A stretch of 64,000 nt of DNA from Multifurca ochricompacta (lineage: Eukaryota > Basidiomycota > Agaricomycetes > Russulales > Russulaceae): the NCBI GenBank assembly GCA_022496185.1, contig WTXG01000210.1, forward strand, positions 1 through 64,000, read 5' to 3'. The position numbers were made by a program, and so were the translations under genes. This document shows, piece after piece, positions 62,943 to 64,000 of the stretch. The number at the start of each line of letters is the position of its first letter. Position 1 is the first letter of the stretch. Below the pieces are notes generated by a model. The model ran no database searches and had not been told where the DNA came from. It saw only the letters and a list, made by a program, of their open reading frames with translations.

Positions 62943-64000
62943 CATATCATGAAGACTGACAATGGCAGTTTTTGCAAACACCTCTTCTGGGAGGACAGTG
63001 ACGTCGTTATTGTTGTCCTCACCCGTATGCATATCTGGTCTGCGCGACAACGCATCTGCTCTGGCATTTTGGCTCCCGGCAATGTGTTTCAGGGTGAAAT
63101 TGTACTCTTCTAGCTCCAAGACTTCTCATGCCACGTGTTGACTGATTTTATGGGGTTCTTTCCAGTACAATAGGTTGGAATGGTCGGTGTGGATGATGGT
63201 CTTCTGCGGAGCTCCTGCCAGGTAAGGTCGCCAGTGTCGTAATGCTTTGACTATGGCCAAGAGTTCCCTATCCCAGATGTTGTAATTTCGTTTGGCCAGA
63301 GAGAAGGTTTCAGAGTAGTATGCCACTGGGTGAAGGATTTGTGTGGCATCCCTCTGGTAGAGTACGGCCCCGTTTGCAAAGTGAGAGGCATCCACTTCTA
63401 GTTCGAAGGGGCGACTTAGATCTGGTTGGATGAGTACTGGCTCCAAGCCGACTAGGTCCCTAATCTGTTCAAATGCTTGTTGCTGTGTCAAACCCCAGTG
63501 CCATGGTACATCCTTCTTCAATAGATCATTCAGTGGTCGTGCAATACCTGAGAACCCCTTGACAAAACGTCGGTAAAGTTGCAAAAGCCGATGAACGACC
63601 TGACATCTTTGACACAGGTTGGGACAGGCCATTCCCGGATCCCTTGTACTTTAACGGGATCCATGCGCACTTGTCCTTCCTCCAAGATAACCCCCAGGTA
63701 CTCAACGCTTCGCTGTTCGAAGGAACATTTGGCAGGTTTGAGATATAGGTCATGTTCGTGCAAGATGTCCAGCACCTGATGTATGTGATCTCGGTGATGG
63801 TCCAAATTGTCTGGGGTAGCTACTAAGATGTCGTCCATATAAACCACTACTTCCCCCGTGAGAATGAGATCGCGGAAGATGTGATTCATCATAGACTGGA
63901 ATGTCGCCGGCGAGTTCGTAAGACCAAAGAACATAACATTGGGCTCGAACAGCCCTTGGTTTGTCTTGAACGCCGCCTTGCACTGGTCACCTTCCTTGAT
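62943..64000 (-). pseudogene. Gypsy B reverse transcriptase and RNase H, continuing beyond the window
   Basis: From the right edge: MFFGLTNSPATFQSMMNHIF, YMDD in VVYMDDILVATPD, KPAKCSFEQRSVEYLGVIL and RSFIGFCNF. A frameshift near 63580 leads to LYRRFVKGFSGIARPLNDLL and RNase H (ELEVDASHFANGAVLYQ, LLAIVKALRHWRPYL, IIHTDHSNLLYW). A TGA at 63126-63128 (HVA stop) precedes LEEYNFTLKHIAGSQNARAD. Same chromovirus type as gypsy A but clearly diverged; the gag half lies outside. Confidence 0.9.

Overview
The window looks like a transposon-rich stretch of a filamentous basidiomycete (probably Agaricomycete) genome. The evidence is a single host-type gene with seven spliceosomal introns of about 47-79 nt encoding a Goodbye-NACHT-ankyrin (fungal NLR) protein, set among Ty1/copia, chromodomain Ty3/gypsy, hAT, Tc1/mariner and Tad-like LINE elements. 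Everything is read from sequence; no database search was possible, so family names rest on motifs and sister copies in the window.

Layout. 1-4261: decayed copia element A (+), with a type-1 LTR at the window edge and its own type-2 3' LTR. 4262-20275: a Tc1 fragment split by a complete, 5-bp-TSD-flanked gypsy element A (4369-20207, minus). Inside it lies a TGTTAC...GTAACA element (8011-16468), inside that copia B (9085-16278, minus), and inside copia B's 5' LTR another TG...CA insertion (15411-16069). 20276-22397: Tc1 pieces in both orientations with nested LTRs. 22406-29141: a composite hAT region holding a decayed hAT transposase and a solo copia LTR. 29340-30430: Tc1 transposase remnant with a 223-bp insertion carrying a tRNA-like cloverleaf. 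30739-34700: the NLR gene (minus). 35590-44561: a non-autonomous hAT-like element that received a full-length GC-rich LINE (35705-43449) and a gypsy-type solo LTR. 44597-46138: hAT fragments. 46139-56910: copia D (+), split by a hAT insertion in its leader and by young copia C (49623-56181, minus). 56911-58721: LTR-like fragments and tandem repeats. 58722-60761: an LTR element with a polypurine tract and a lone multi-zinc-knuckle gag-like protein. 60762-64000: decayed chromodomain gypsy B (minus), running off the window.

Common threads. The two LTRs of gypsy A differ at 23 sites by my count, all transitions at CpG-derived dinucleotides, and most premature stops in A, B and D elements are CGA to TGA. 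This points to cytosine methylation/deamination or a RIP-like process acting on repeats. The GC-rich LINE shows none of it. The retroelements have unusual priming signatures: the copia leaders pair with the anticodon arm of initiator tRNA-Met (half-tRNA priming), while gypsy A has a PBS complementary to its own predicted RNA 5' end (Tf1/sushi-type self-priming). The U3 part of the gypsy A LTR is clearly homologous to the body of the hAT elements. The only apparently intact host gene, the NLR, has thirteen near-identical 33-aa ankyrin repeats, as expected of a fast-evolving fungal immune/allorecognition receptor.
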